Positions 36,493-45,752 of a stretch of 64,000 nt of DNA are shown here, piece after piece. A program made the position numbers and the translations under genes. Each line of letters begins with the position of its first letter. Within the stretch, counting starts at the first letter, position 1. The DNA is from Bacteroides sp. (GTDB lineage Bacteria > Bacteroidota > Bacteroidia > Bacteroidales > Bacteroidaceae): assembly GCA_021201335.1 (NCBI GenBank), contig JAJQFD010000040.1, forward strand, positions 186,001 to 250,000, in the 5' to 3' direction. The notes beneath the pieces are model-generated. The model made no database searches and was not told the DNA's origin. It saw only the letters and a program-made list of their open reading frames with translations.

Positions 36493-39400
36493 AAAAGAAA
36501 CAAGGGATTATTGAAGCTGCCATGCGATACAGGCAGATTATCTTTCTGATAGTAGGCATACTGATTGTTTTTGGTATCTATGCGTTAAAGGTAATGCCTA
36601 AACAGGAATTTCCGGAATTTACCATACGCGAGGGACTTGTTATTGCCGTATATCCCGGTGCCACATCTTCGGAAGTAGAAGAACAACTGGCACAGCCGTT
36701 GGAGAACTTTATTTTTACCTACAAAGAAGTCAATAAGAAGAAAACCGTGTCGCAATGCAAGGACGGAATGATTATCGTCAATGTAAAACTGAACGACAAT
36801 ATCCGTGACAAGGATGCCTTCTGGTCGAAATTCAAACACGGCTTATCGCAATTTAAGGCGCAACTCCCTGCCGGAGTATTGGCATTACAGGTGAACGAAG
36901 ACTTTGGGGATACTTCTTCTTTTCTCATAACGTTAGAGTCGGAGGACAAAACATACAGGGAACTGGAAAATTACCTGGATGAACTTGAAAACCTTTTACG
37001 TAAAGTAGATGCCATATCCAACCTCCGCAGGTTCGGAATACAAAAAGAGCAAATAAATGTATATATCGATCAAAACAAATTGACCAGTTACGGTATCGGC
37101 CAGAAAACAATTGCCATGAACCTTTTTACACAAGGTTTCACTACGATGAGCGGTTCGGTAGAGAACTCCCATTTTGTGGCGCCTATACATATATCGCAAC
37201 CTTACAGTAGTGAGAAAGATATTTCAGAACAGATCGTCTATTCCGATCCGCAAGGCAATATTATCCGTTTAAAAGATATAGCAACCATAAAAAAAGAATA
37301 TCCCGAACCCGACAGTTATATTAAAAATAACGGAAAGAAAAGTATCCTGCTATCTGTCGAGATACGGAAAGGCAGCAATATTGTACAAGCCGGAACGGAA
37401 ATAAATGAAATACTTGATACCTATCAGAGCGAACTCCCCGGTGACGTAACCATGTACAAGATAACCGACCAATCCAAAGTGGTTGATGATTCGGTCAATA
37501 CCTTCCTTAAGGAACTGGTAATAGCTATTATTGCCGTTATATTGGTGGTTATGGCACTTGTACCCTTCCGGGTTGCCGCAGTCTCGGCGTCTACCATACC
37601 CATAACCATAACCATATCACTTGCATTATTTTATACGTTCGGTATCGAACTGAATACGTTTACGTTGGCAGCCCTTTTGGTTACACTGGGAATGATAGTC
37701 GACAACTCAATCGTAATTGTGGATAGTTATATAGAGAAACTCGACCACGGTTATTCCCGTTGGCATGCTTCCGTATCCAGTACCAAAGAATTCTTCAAAT
37801 CTATCTTTTCGGCAACACTGGCTATCAGTATCACGTTCTTTCCTTTCCTTCTGACCACGACAGGGATGTATAATGAATTTCTTCAAACATTCCCGTGGGC
37901 TATTACCATTGTATTGTTTATCTCACTGGCTGTAGCGGTATTGTTAGTTCCTTATATGCAGTATGCTTTTATCCGGAAAGGATTAAATCAAAGTAGCGGA
38001 AGCAGAAAAAAGAGAAAGAGTTTTCTTGATATCCTGCAGGAAAAATACAACCTATTAATTGAAAAATGTTTTAAACATCCCCGTACAACACTGGCAATAG
38101 GAGTATTGTGTATTCTTGCCGGAATAGCCGGATTTGCTCTCCTGCCTCAACGCCTGATGCCGATTGCCGAACGCAACCAGTTTGCCGTAGAGTTTTATCT
38201 GCCCAAAGGTACAGCTATCAAACAAACGGCTGTTATTGCAGACAGCCTTAAAAGCATCATGAGTCAGGATGAACGTATCGTTTCAATCACTTCATTTATC
38301 GGAACAAGTTCTCCTCGCTTTCATACCACATACGCGCCGCAAATGCCGGGTTCCAACTTTGCCCAGTTTATCGTAAATACCCAAAGTAATAATGCCACAG
38401 AAGAAATGCTGGATGAATACTCGGATAAATACAATAATTATTTCCCCAACACATTCATCCGCTTCAAACAAATGGACTATTCGGATGCTAAATCTCCGAT
38501 CGAGGTAAGATTAAGCGGAAGCAATATTGCAGACCTGAAGATGGCAGCCGACAGCATCATACAGCGTATGCACCGCATGGATGAACTCTGCCTGATCCGC
38601 ACCGATTTTGAACAGCAGACTCCCGGTGTTATGATTAAGTTGGATGAGGACGAAGCAACCCGTCTGGGTATCAATAAAACTTCACTATCTGTTGAGATGG
38701 CAATGAAATATGCTAAGAATGGTATTCCCGTAACCACAGTTTGGGAGAGTGATTATCCTATAAGTGTCGCTTTGAAGGCTGAAAGGGTGGGGGAGACAAA
38801 CATCGAAGATATATCCAAAGAATATATTCCGGGATTTGGAGGAGCGGTTTCCGTTCCCATCAGGCAGATAGCAACCATTGAACCCGACTGGACAGAAGGG
38901 CAAATTGTCCGCCGAAATGGAATCAGGACACTCACAGTTCAGGCAGATGTCAGAAGACATATTAACCTGACTGCTGTTACAATTGCCTTGAAAGAGAATA
39001 TCAGCAAAGTGGAATTACCCGAAGGAGTAACCTTATCCATTGGCGGGCAGGAAGAAGCCGATAACGAAGCAATCCCACAAATTATGGGTGCATTGGTCAT
39101 AGCCATTATCATCATCTTCTTTATACTGGTATTTCATTTCCGTAAAATCAATATGGCCTTACTGGTACTTACCGCAGCCACACTTAGTCTGGTTGGCGCT
39201 GCATTGGGCTTATGGGTATTGGGATTAGAAGTAGGCACCACTGCCATCATCGGGATTGTCAGCCTTATGGGGATAGTTGTCCGGAATGGGATTATCATGC
39301 TCGACTATGCCGAAGAACTCCGTGCCAAAGAGAGAATGACTGTTTACCAGGCCGCCATAACATCGGCTAAACGGCGTATGCGTCCGATATTCCTTACATC

Positions 39401-39590
39401 TGCGGCGGCCTCTATGGGTGTTATTCCGATGATATTGGGTAAAAGTGCATTGTGGATGCCCATGGGTACAGTTATCTGTTTTGGTACATTAATATCCATG
39501 ATACTGGTAGTAACCGTACTGCCCGTTGCCTATTGGGTAATTTTTAGGAAAACTACCGCCAAGCGGGCACAAAAAACCATTGTAGAATAA
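36489..39590 (+). CDS. RND multidrug efflux permease (AcrB/MdtB type)
   Basis: 1033 aa, normal length. The first membrane segment (residues about 14-33, IIFLIVGILIVFGIYALKVM) is followed by a porter domain (YPGATSSEVEEQLAQPLE), segments 2-6 with the proton-relay Asp in GMIVDNSIVIVDSY (about residue 403), the second porter repeat and segments 8-12 (GIVVRNGIIMLDYAEELR; RPIFLTSAAASMG). It exports drugs, bile acids or similar compounds with proton energy. It is the middle gene of adaptor-pump-channel. Confidence 0.95.
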   Translation: MKKKQGIIEAAMRYRQIIFLIVGILIVFGIYALKVMPKQEFPEFTIREGLVIAVYPGATSSEVEEQLAQPLENFIFTYKEVNKKKTVSQCKDGMIIVNVKLNDNIRDKDAFWSKFKHGLSQFKAQLPAGVLALQVNEDFGDTSSFLITLESEDKTYRELENYLDELENLLRKVDAISNLRRFGIQKEQINVYIDQNKLTSYGIGQKTIAMNLFTQGFTTMSGSVENSHFVAPIHISQPYSSEKDISEQIVYSDPQGNIIRLKDIATIKKEYPEPDSYIKNNGKKSILLSVEIRKGSNIVQAGTEINEILDTYQSELPGDVTMYKITDQSKVVDDSVNTFLKELVIAIIAVILVVMALVPFRVAAVSASTIPITITISLALFYTFGIELNTFTLAALLVTLGMIVDNSIVIVDSYIEKLDHGYSRWHASVSSTKEFFKSIFSATLAISITFFPFLLTTTGMYNEFLQTFPWAITIVLFISLAVAVLLVPYMQYAFIRKGLNQSSGSRKKRKSFLDILQEKYNLLIEKCFKHPRTTLAIGVLCILAGIAGFALLPQRLMPIAERNQFAVEFYLPKGTAIKQTAVIADSLKSIMSQDERIVSITSFIGTSSPRFHTTYAPQMPGSNFAQFIVNTQSNNATEEMLDEYSDKYNNYFPNTFIRFKQMDYSDAKSPIEVRLSGSNIADLKMAADSIIQRMHRMDELCLIRTDFEQQTPGVMIKLDEDEATRLGINKTSLSVEMAMKYAKNGIPVTTVWESDYPISVALKAERVGETNIEDISKEYIPGFGGAVSVPIRQIATIEPDWTEGQIVRRNGIRTLTVQADVRRHINLTAVTIALKENISKVELPEGVTLSIGGQEEADNEAIPQIMGALVIAIIIIFFILVFHFRKINMALLVLTAATLSLVGAALGLWVLGLEVGTTAIIGIVSLMGIVVRNGIIMLDYAEELRAKERMTVYQAAITSAKRRMRPIFLTSAAASMGVIPMILGKSALWMPMGTVICFGTLISMILVVTVLPVAYWVIFRKTTAKRAQKTIVE

Positions 39591-39611
39591 AAACCTTTCA
39601 ACTTCTTTATA

Positions 39612-40886
39612 ATGAAAAAAATATATATATGTTTTATCTGCTTTGCCTGTGCCGGGATTATATCCGCACAGCAAAGCTATACACTTGAACAATGCAAAGA
39701 AATGGCATTGGAGAACAATGCAAAGTCTAAAAATGCGCGGCTGAGTATCCGAAGTGCCGAACAGACTAAAAAAGAAGCATTTACCGCTTACTTTCCATCG
39801 GCAGAAATAGCAGGAATCGGCTTTAAAGCAAATGATCCTATCTTATCTGTGAATATGGGTGAAATACCTCTCCAATTACTGGATGACGGTCTGGCGGGAG
39901 CAGTAACCCTTACCCAACCCATCTTTACCGGAGGAAAAATCGTTTACGGGAATAAACTGGCTAAGCTGGGATTAGAAGTCAGCCAGCAACAAGTAAGGCT
40001 CAGTGACAACGAAATATTACTAGGTACGGAACAACTATACTGGCAACTGGTATCCTTATATGAAAAGCAGAAAACGCTTGATATATTAGAAGAACAACTG
40101 AATACACTACTGAAAGATGTCCAGATTGCCCATGATGCCGGGTTAGTAACATTGAATGATGTTTTACAGGTAAAGCTGAAGTTGAATGACCTTAAAAGCA
40201 AAAGGATAAATCTGGATAACGGGGTGAACTTAGCAAAAATGGCTTTGTGCCAGAAAGCAGGTATAGATATTCATACATACAAACAATTTGAAATTGAAAA
40301 ACCAAATATAGAAGATGTAATTTCCCCCGTAGATATTTATACCAACCATAAGGATGCTCTTGAAAACAGGGCGGAAAACGCTTTATTGGAAAAAAGTATT
40401 CAGGCAAGCAAGCTACAAACCAAAATAAAACAGGCAGATTATATGCCCACCGTTGCCGTGGGAGCAACTTATTACAAACAGAACTTTATGGACAGTTGGG
40501 ATGACAATGGGATGTTATTCGTATCTGTAAGTGTTCCATTATCTGGTTGGTGGGGCGGTTCCCATGCCATCAAAAAACAAAAGATAAATGAACAGATAGC
40601 ATCCAATAATAAAGCCGATGGACAGGAACAATTACTCCTGCAAATGCAACAAGTAAAAAACGAACTGGACGATGCCTACAAACAAATATTAATCGCTGAG
40701 GAGTCGATAGTACAGGCAGAAGAGAATTTACGGCTGAACAACGATTTTTATAAAGTAGGCACTGTAAACCTGACGGATGTACTGGATGCTCAGTCTTTTT
40801 TACAACAAAACAGGGATAAGTATGTGGATGCTTATTCTCGTTACCGACAGAAGAGGGTTGAGTATTTAGTAGTGACGGGACGGTGA
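39612..40886 (+). CDS. TolC-family outer-membrane efflux channel
   Basis: 424 aa with a signal peptide (cleavage near GIISAQQ, residue about 20). Two repeated helical domains are seen: YTLEQCKEMALENNAKSK (about 23-40) starts the first, with LTQPIFTGGKIVYGNKLAK (about 98-116); the second has SVPLSGWWGGSHAIKKQK and ends near LTDVLDAQSFLQQNRDKY. It forms the outer-membrane exit duct for the pump upstream; the gap is 21 nt. Confidence 0.93.
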   Translation: MKKIYICFICFACAGIISAQQSYTLEQCKEMALENNAKSKNARLSIRSAEQTKKEAFTAYFPSAEIAGIGFKANDPILSVNMGEIPLQLLDDGLAGAVTLTQPIFTGGKIVYGNKLAKLGLEVSQQQVRLSDNEILLGTEQLYWQLVSLYEKQKTLDILEEQLNTLLKDVQIAHDAGLVTLNDVLQVKLKLNDLKSKRINLDNGVNLAKMALCQKAGIDIHTYKQFEIEKPNIEDVISPVDIYTNHKDALENRAENALLEKSIQASKLQTKIKQADYMPTVAVGATYYKQNFMDSWDDNGMLFVSVSVPLSGWWGGSHAIKKQKINEQIASNNKADGQEQLLLQMQQVKNELDDAYKQILIAEESIVQAEENLRLNNDFYKVGTVNLTDVLDAQSFLQQNRDKYVDAYSRYRQKRVEYLVVTGR

Positions 40887-40963
40887 TATCTTCGTCGCAG
40901 ACTATATATTTCTATTACATAAATGAGTTATTTACAAAAGGGAACTGCTTTTAGAGATAAAAG

Positions 40964-41190
40964 AAAAAACGGTCAACCCAATATAGTTTTAATGGTTAAA
41001 CCCACGTCAACTCACTACAGGGATAAGATAAAAAACAGTCAACCAAAATCAGGTTACTACACTGGAATCCTTTTTCAATTTCCGGTAACCACAATGAAAA
41101 AAAACGGTTACCATTACACCCCTTAATGGTAACCGTTTTGGGTGCTGACGGTAACCGTTTAGGGTAGGAACGGTAACCGTTTTTTTAGCC
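40964..41190 (-). repeat. GGTTACC/TTGACC element, copy B (inverted)
   Basis: It has AACGGTCAACCC (40968-40979), AAAAACAGTCAACCAAAATCAGGTTACTAC (in part AAAACAGTCAACC, about 41032-41044), then five GGTAACC/GGTTACC motifs ending in AACGGTAACCGTTTTTTT (about 41168-41185). Read on the minus strand, it parallels copy A (31272-31520) in motif order and spacing. Confidence 0.7.
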
Positions 41191-41362
41191 ATGTCGCATG
41201 CAGTCCATTTACTTTACAAATGCTTCAGGATAATGGTACTCTTTCTTACAGTCGGACCAGCAAAAAAATCTATTATAGGAGAGCGGATATTACCGCTTTT
41301 CTTTCTTCAGGGAAACAGCAGAAGTTAACATATAGTAATCTTGTGATTGATTGAATAATACT

Positions 41363-42015
41363 CTATAATAGCCACTCCTTATAGTTTGTAGATATATCCT
41401 GCAATGATTGTATAAATCTTCCCATGTGAAATCCATCACATACTGCATGATGAACTTGTATGGAAAGCGGCATTAAAATCTTATTATCTATTTCAATGAA
41501 TTTACCTATCGTAAAAATAGGAGGTAAATAAGATCCCTCGTTAAACACATTGATATTAAATCCGGTAAAGTTTACCCAAGGTAAAGAAGATATTGTAAAA
41601 GAATTAGATGGCTCATTGGGCTTCGGTTTTAAGGAAGTTGATTTCGAATAACCATTTATATCATTTGTACAACTATCATAAAACTGGCTAAATATGCGAT
41701 TGTAGTTAGTCCATATACTGGAGAATGTTTCACTATTCTTATTAAATACGGTATAACTTGGATTTACTTCCTCCCAATAACCCAACTTTCCGTCAGTATT
41801 AGTATCCATCCGAAATTCCTTATACTGATTTACAATAGTAGCAATCATATAAATTTGTGCCGGATATATTTTTTATCCATTTCTTTTATAACTGTCCTTA
41901 AGGCTGTAATGTCAATATTTAACGTTATACTATACGTGCACCGTAATTCATTTATATAGTGAAGATAATATTCCTTACGACTCCATTTCTCTATATCTAT
42001 CTGATTAAATTCCAT
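41363..42015 (-). pseudogene. Chloramphenicol acetyltransferase, type A-like, frameshifted
   Basis: Two frames join into about 217 aa, the normal CAT length. The start frame (MEFNQIDIEKWSRKEYY from ATG 42015; an upstream ATG at 42060 is possible) runs to 41845. The second has MIATIVNQYKEFRM, ETFSSIWTNYN and the catalytic HHAVCDGFHMGRF (His in the first HH pair). They meet at a run of six A on the coding strand (41869-41874). Adding one A gives MDKKIYPAQIYMIATIV, the expected family sequence. If real, the break removes the active site and no resistance would result. It would acetylate chloramphenicol or a related xenobiotic with acetyl-CoA in the cytosol. Confidence 0.8.
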
Positions 42016-42060
42016 ATCTTTTGCTATTAAGTTATTTAAATATTTCTCATGAATTGGCAT

Positions 42061-42618
42061 GCTTAACGATTACTTTAAAGGCGAAACAGGCAAGCATTTA
42101 TTTTATTGATAATTCAGGAAGGATGTGGGCATGGTAACTTAATCCGGAGAAATACTCCCCGGAAAGTCCTAAAGAAGATAACTATATGGTGTCTATCGAT
42201 GTCATAAATGGGACAAGAAATGGAATTATTAATGCTAAGATATAAATTTTATGGGAGATAATGCGGAATATTCAAATTTTTATTCTCTTTGTCATAGAAT
42301 TTGAAACAATGGAAAACACAAACAGACCAAGAGTTTCGCTCGTTTCTAAATCGTTTCCTCTATGTAGTTTCCTGTCATGATATTGGCAAAAGGTATAGGT
42401 CTGAAAGAGGGCTTCCCATATTTAATGAACTATTGGAGTATTGTGAGAATCACATTTATTGTCATTGATCACTAGTCATAATTAAAGTCATGCAAATACA
42501 GTGAATCAGCTAATTACAATCAATTCGGTGGACTAAAATTGGACTTAAAAAAATGTCCACCGATTTGGTCGGTTTTAATGGATTTATTTTGCTAAGATAG
42601 GAGAGCCTGAGAAAGAAA
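42061..42618. other. Decayed coding remnants before tRNA-Lys
   Basis: No intact gene. A frame about 42141-42245 reads NPEKYSPESPKEDNYMVS and ends at a stop but has no start. A TTG-initiated frame 42301-42468 (55 codons, EFRSFLNRFLYVVSCHDIG) is protein-like but unrecognised. Both look like leftovers of lost genes. Confidence 0.35.
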
Positions 42619-42650
42619 AAACTCCTGAAATCAGACGATTTCAGGAGTTT
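42619..42650 (-). terminator. Intrinsic terminator of tRNA-Lys
   Basis: Perfect 14-base arms AAACTCCTGAAATC (42619-42632) and GATTTCAGGAGTTT (42637-42650) with a four-base loop. On the minus strand a T-run follows. Confidence 0.88.
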
Positions 42651-42672
42651 GCTTGTTCTTTCATTAAAATTG

Positions 42673-42745
42673 TGATCCGCCTGGGGCTCGAACCCAGGAC
42701 CCCAACATTAAAAGTGTTGTGCTCTACCTGCTGAGCTAGCGAATC
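42673..42745 (-). tRNA. tRNA-Lys (anticodon TTT)
   Basis: 73 nt on the minus strand. Acceptor arms GATTCGC and GCGGATC pair (one G-U), with A as discriminator. D arm GCTCAGCAGGTAGAGC, anticodon stem CAACA/TGTTG with loop CTTTTAA (anticodon TTT), and T arm CCTGGGTTCGAGCCCCAGG are all present. CCA is not encoded. A terminator follows 22 nt downstream. Confidence 0.95.
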
Positions 42746-42910
42746 AATCCTTTATTGCGGTTAAGCGGGTGCAAAGGTAGAAGTATTTATTAAAAGAACA
42801 AAATAAATTCTTGTTTTTTTCGAGAGACTATCCTGTCTGATGGGGTGGTCTAGTGAGTTTAGAGTTAATAAATCCGGAAGGTGAATGGCAGCTTTTCTCT
42901 TATAATTATC

Positions 42911-42918
42911 TATCTTTG
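42911..42918 (+). promoter_or_regulatory. -7 box for EttA
   Basis: TATCTTTG matches TAnnTTTG, 34 nt before ATG 42953, and lies downstream of the earlier ATG at 42881, excluding that start. Confidence 0.6.
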
Positions 42919-42952
42919 CCGAACTTTACAAATAAACATTATACATTATTAT

Positions 42953-44641
42953 ATGGCTGACGACAAGAAAATTATTTTTTCGATGGTAGGAGTGAGCAAA
43001 GCCTTCCAACCGAATAAGTATGTATTGAAAGATATATACCTGTCTTTCTTTTATGGTGCAAAAATTGGTATTATAGGTTTAAATGGTTCGGGTAAATCTA
43101 CTTTGATGAAGATTATTGCCGGCTTGGAAAAATCTTTTCAGGGGGAGGTTGTTTTCTCTCCGGGTTATTCAGTCGGTTATCTAGAACAGGAACCGAAGCT
43201 GGATGAAACCAAAACAGTGAAAGAAGTAGTGATGGAAGGTGTTCAACCCATTGTGGATACGTTGGCAGAATACGAAGAAATTAATCTGAAGTTCGGTGAA
43301 CCGGAATATTACGAAGACCCGGAAAAGATGGATAAGCTTTTTGCCCGTCAGGCAGAATTACAGGATATTATCGATTCAACGGATGCCTGGAATCTTGATA
43401 GTCAGTTGGAACGTGCCATGGATGCCCTTCGTTGTCCCCCGGAAGATCAGCCTATCAAACATCTCTCCGGCGGTGAACGTCGTCGGGTGGCATTGTGTCG
43501 CTTATTGCTTCAAAAACCGGATGTATTGTTGCTGGATGAACCTACCAACCATTTGGATGCGGAATCCATCGATTGGCTGGAACAACATTTGCAACAGTAT
43601 GAAGGAACGGTCATTGCTGTAACCCATGACCGTTATTTTCTGGATCATGTGGCCGGATGGATTTTGGAACTCGATCGGGGAGAAGGAATTCCATGGAAAG
43701 GAAACTATTCTTCCTGGTTGGAACAGAAAACCAAACGCATGGAGATGGAAGAGAAAACAGTTAGTAAACGTCGCAAAACATTAGAGAGAGAATTAGAGTG
43801 GGTCCGCATGGCTCCGAAAGCGCGTCAGGCTAAAGGAAAAGCGCGTCTGAATTCGTACGATAAACTGTTGAATGAAGATGTAAAAGCGAAGGAAGAAAAA
43901 CTGGAGATTTTTATTCCTAACGGCCCTCGTTTAGGAAATAAAGTAATAGAAGCGATTGGAGTAGCGAAAGCTTACGGTGATAAACTTCTTTTTGACAATC
44001 TGAATTTTATGCTTCCCCCCAATGGTATTGTCGGGATTATCGGGCCTAATGGAGCTGGTAAAACAACTTTATTCCGTTTAATTATGGGATTAGAAACGGT
44101 GGATAAAGGTACCTTCGAAGTGGGAGAGACCGTTAAGCTTGCTTATGTAGATCAGCAGCATAGTGATATTGATCCGAATAAAAGCGTTTACCAGGTTATT
44201 TCCGGTGGAAATGAATTGATTCGGCTGGGTGGTCGTGATATTAATGCCCGTGCGTATCTTTCTCGCTTTAATTTCTCGGGTGGTGACCAGGAGAAACTAT
44301 GTGGAGTGCTTTCCGGCGGTGAACGGAACCGTTTACATCTGGCGATGGCACTGAAAGAAGAAGGTAACGTATTGTTATTGGATGAGCCTACCAACGATAT
44401 TGACGTAAATACATTACGTGCATTGGAAGAAGGTTTGGAAGATTTTGCGGGATGTGCCGTTGTTATTTCGCACGACCGCTGGTTCCTGGATAGAATATGT
44501 ACTCATATCCTTGCTTTTGAAGGTGATTCGAATATATTCTATTTTGAAGGTTCTTATTCGGAATATGAAGAAAATAAGATGAAACGTATGGGCAATGTTG
44601 AGCCTAAACGGGTACGCTATAGAAAGTTAATGGGGGTTTAG
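42953..44641 (+). CDS. ettA: Energy-dependent translational throttle protein EttA (ABC-F)
   Basis: 562 aa from ATG 42953. Two ABC domains: Walker A GLNGSGKST (residues 42-50) with signature LSGGERRRVALC, and Walker A GPNGAGKTT with signature LSGGERNRLHLA. Both Walker B motifs read LLLDEPTN. A linker with SKRRKTLERELEWVRM and KARQAKGKARLNSYD matches the EttA P-site-tRNA interaction motif. EttA binds the ribosomal E site and gates entry into elongation by energy charge. No membrane segment is present. Downstream genes are on the other strand. Confidence 0.95.
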   Translation: MADDKKIIFSMVGVSKAFQPNKYVLKDIYLSFFYGAKIGIIGLNGSGKSTLMKIIAGLEKSFQGEVVFSPGYSVGYLEQEPKLDETKTVKEVVMEGVQPIVDTLAEYEEINLKFGEPEYYEDPEKMDKLFARQAELQDIIDSTDAWNLDSQLERAMDALRCPPEDQPIKHLSGGERRRVALCRLLLQKPDVLLLDEPTNHLDAESIDWLEQHLQQYEGTVIAVTHDRYFLDHVAGWILELDRGEGIPWKGNYSSWLEQKTKRMEMEEKTVSKRRKTLERELEWVRMAPKARQAKGKARLNSYDKLLNEDVKAKEEKLEIFIPNGPRLGNKVIEAIGVAKAYGDKLLFDNLNFMLPPNGIVGIIGPNGAGKTTLFRLIMGLETVDKGTFEVGETVKLAYVDQQHSDIDPNKSVYQVISGGNELIRLGGRDINARAYLSRFNFSGGDQEKLCGVLSGGERNRLHLAMALKEEGNVLLLDEPTNDIDVNTLRALEEGLEDFAGCAVVISHDRWFLDRICTHILAFEGDSNIFYFEGSYSEYEENKMKRMGNVEPKRVRYRKLMGV

Positions 44642-44658
44642 AGGTTGATTAGAATTTA

Positions 44659-44709
44659 TAATTAAGAAATTGGAATTACGATGATATATGAATTCCAATT
44701 TCTTAATTA
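44659..44709. terminator. Bidirectional terminator-like hairpin
   Basis: Perfect 19-base arms starting TAATTAAGAAATTGG (44659-44677) and pairing with 44691-44709, with a 13-base loop, between the converging ettA and DUF456 genes. Confidence 0.8.
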
Positions 44710-44710
44710 T

Positions 44711-45187
44711 TTAAACCAATGCCCGGATAAATACAAAGATAAACCAGCCACAGACGGCAAACTTAAAGATAGTACCTAACATAAATCCCATGAAAGCTCC
44801 AAATCCTGCACGCAGTGCATGTTGAGTTTCTTTTCCTCCCAGTAGTTCGCCTAATACAGCGCCTACAAATGGGCCAAGAATAATACCCCAAGGTGGGAAA
44901 ATGAAAATGCCGGCAATCGTACCAATCAGACAACCCCAGGTACCCCATTTGGTTCCCCCCAGTTTTTTAGTACCCATCATTGGTATAAAGTAATCTACAA
45001 GTTGTACCAGAATAACGACTCCCAACCAAACAAGTAATTGAGTAGTTGTAAATTGTACACGTTCTGTAAAGTGAAGTAAAAGCATTCCGGCGTATGCCAG
45101 AGGAGGACCGGGAAGTACAGGAAGTAAACATCCGACCAATCCCAGCAGGAGGCAGATACTGCCCAAAACAATTAATAGTATATCCAT
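44711..45187 (-). CDS. DUF456 membrane protein
   Basis: 158 aa, mostly hydrophobic: LLIVLGSICLLLGLVGCLLPVLPGPPLAY (family start, in part GLVGCLLPVLPGPPLAYAG), a central LGVVILVQLVDYFIP and Gly-rich GAVLGELLGGK and RAGFGAFMGFMLG segments. This matches DUF456, small inner-membrane proteins of unknown role. It is the last gene of a four-gene unit (46078 to 44711), 5 nt after the preceding gene. Confidence 0.9.
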   Translation of the reverse strand: MDILLIVLGSICLLLGLVGCLLPVLPGPPLAYAGMLLLHFTERVQFTTTQLLVWLGVVILVQLVDYFIPMMGTKKLGGTKWGTWGCLIGTIAGIFIFPPWGIILGPFVGAVLGELLGGKETQHALRAGFGAFMGFMLGTIFKFAVCGWFIFVFIRALV

Positions 45188-45192
45188 GCTAG

Positions 45193-45537
45193 TTATCTGA
45201 TTTTCTTAATGATTGAAATAAATTCTTCATCTGTCATGCCGAAGTCTTGTTCTTTGTAGTTAACAAAATCATCCAGATAATCGCTGGCTATCTGATCGAG
45301 AATCTCTTTACCGTTTACTCCTCCTTCGTCCAACATAAAGCGAATCATACCCTGATAGGCCCGAATGGTTTGTAAGCGTTGTTCAGCTGCAGGCATAACA
45401 TTAATCTGACATTGATGTTCATTGCGGGCAATCAGATAAGCTGTCGCATAAAATTTGTCGATACTGCCGTATATTTTTTCTATTTTTTGAAGGAGTGTTT
45501 TAGGTAGTTTTTTTAATTGTTGTCTTGTATTATTCAT
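45193..45537 (-). CDS. Hypothetical helical protein in a coupled operon
   Basis: 114 aa, all-helical by composition, not recognised: LPKTLLQKIEKIYGSIDKFYATAYLIARNEHQC (in part KIYGSIDKFYATAYLIA) and a C-terminal FGMTDEEFISIIKKIR. No signal or membrane segment. Its start overlaps the previous stop by four bases (ATGA), so translation is coupled to the TusA-like gene upstream, suggesting a shared task. Confidence 0.75.
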   Translation of the reverse strand: MNNTRQQLKKLPKTLLQKIEKIYGSIDKFYATAYLIARNEHQCQINVMPAAEQRLQTIRAYQGMIRFMLDEGGVNGKEILDQIASDYLDDFVNYKEQDFGMTDEEFISIIKKIR

Positions 45538-45752
45538 TGTGTTATAGTGAATTGTAGTCTCATTGTATCTTCGTCGTAAATCTCACGAAAACCAATATTC
45601 TGTTCAGAGAGATACTCTTTCATGTCTTTGAAAGCTTCTTCGTGATCCATGATAATTTCCACCTTTTCTCCGGACCTTGCTTTACAAATAGCACAGATTG
45701 CCGGAATTAGCGGGCTATAATTATTTACCTCTCGTGTATCAATTGTTTTCAT
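45534..45752 (-). CDS. TusA/SirA-like small protein lacking the sulfur-carrier Cys
   Basis: 72 aa. The layout strand (TIDTREVNNYSPLIPAI) - helix - strand (EKVEIIMDHEEAF) - helix (DMKEYLSEQN) - strands (FREIYDEDTMRLQFTI) fits the TusA/SirA fold. TusA carries its persulfide on the Cys of a CPxP motif; here it reads SPLIP, with Ser in its place, so sulfur transfer is unlikely. Start and stop overlap both neighbours by four bases. Confidence 0.55.
   Translation of the reverse strand: MKTIDTREVNNYSPLIPAICAICKARSGEKVEIIMDHEEAFKDMKEYLSEQNIGFREIYDEDTMRLQFTITQ

Noticed and set aside
40923..41126. 67-codon frame after the TolC-like gene
   Set aside because: It lies largely inside the inverted GGTTACC/TTGACC element and reads as repeat translation.
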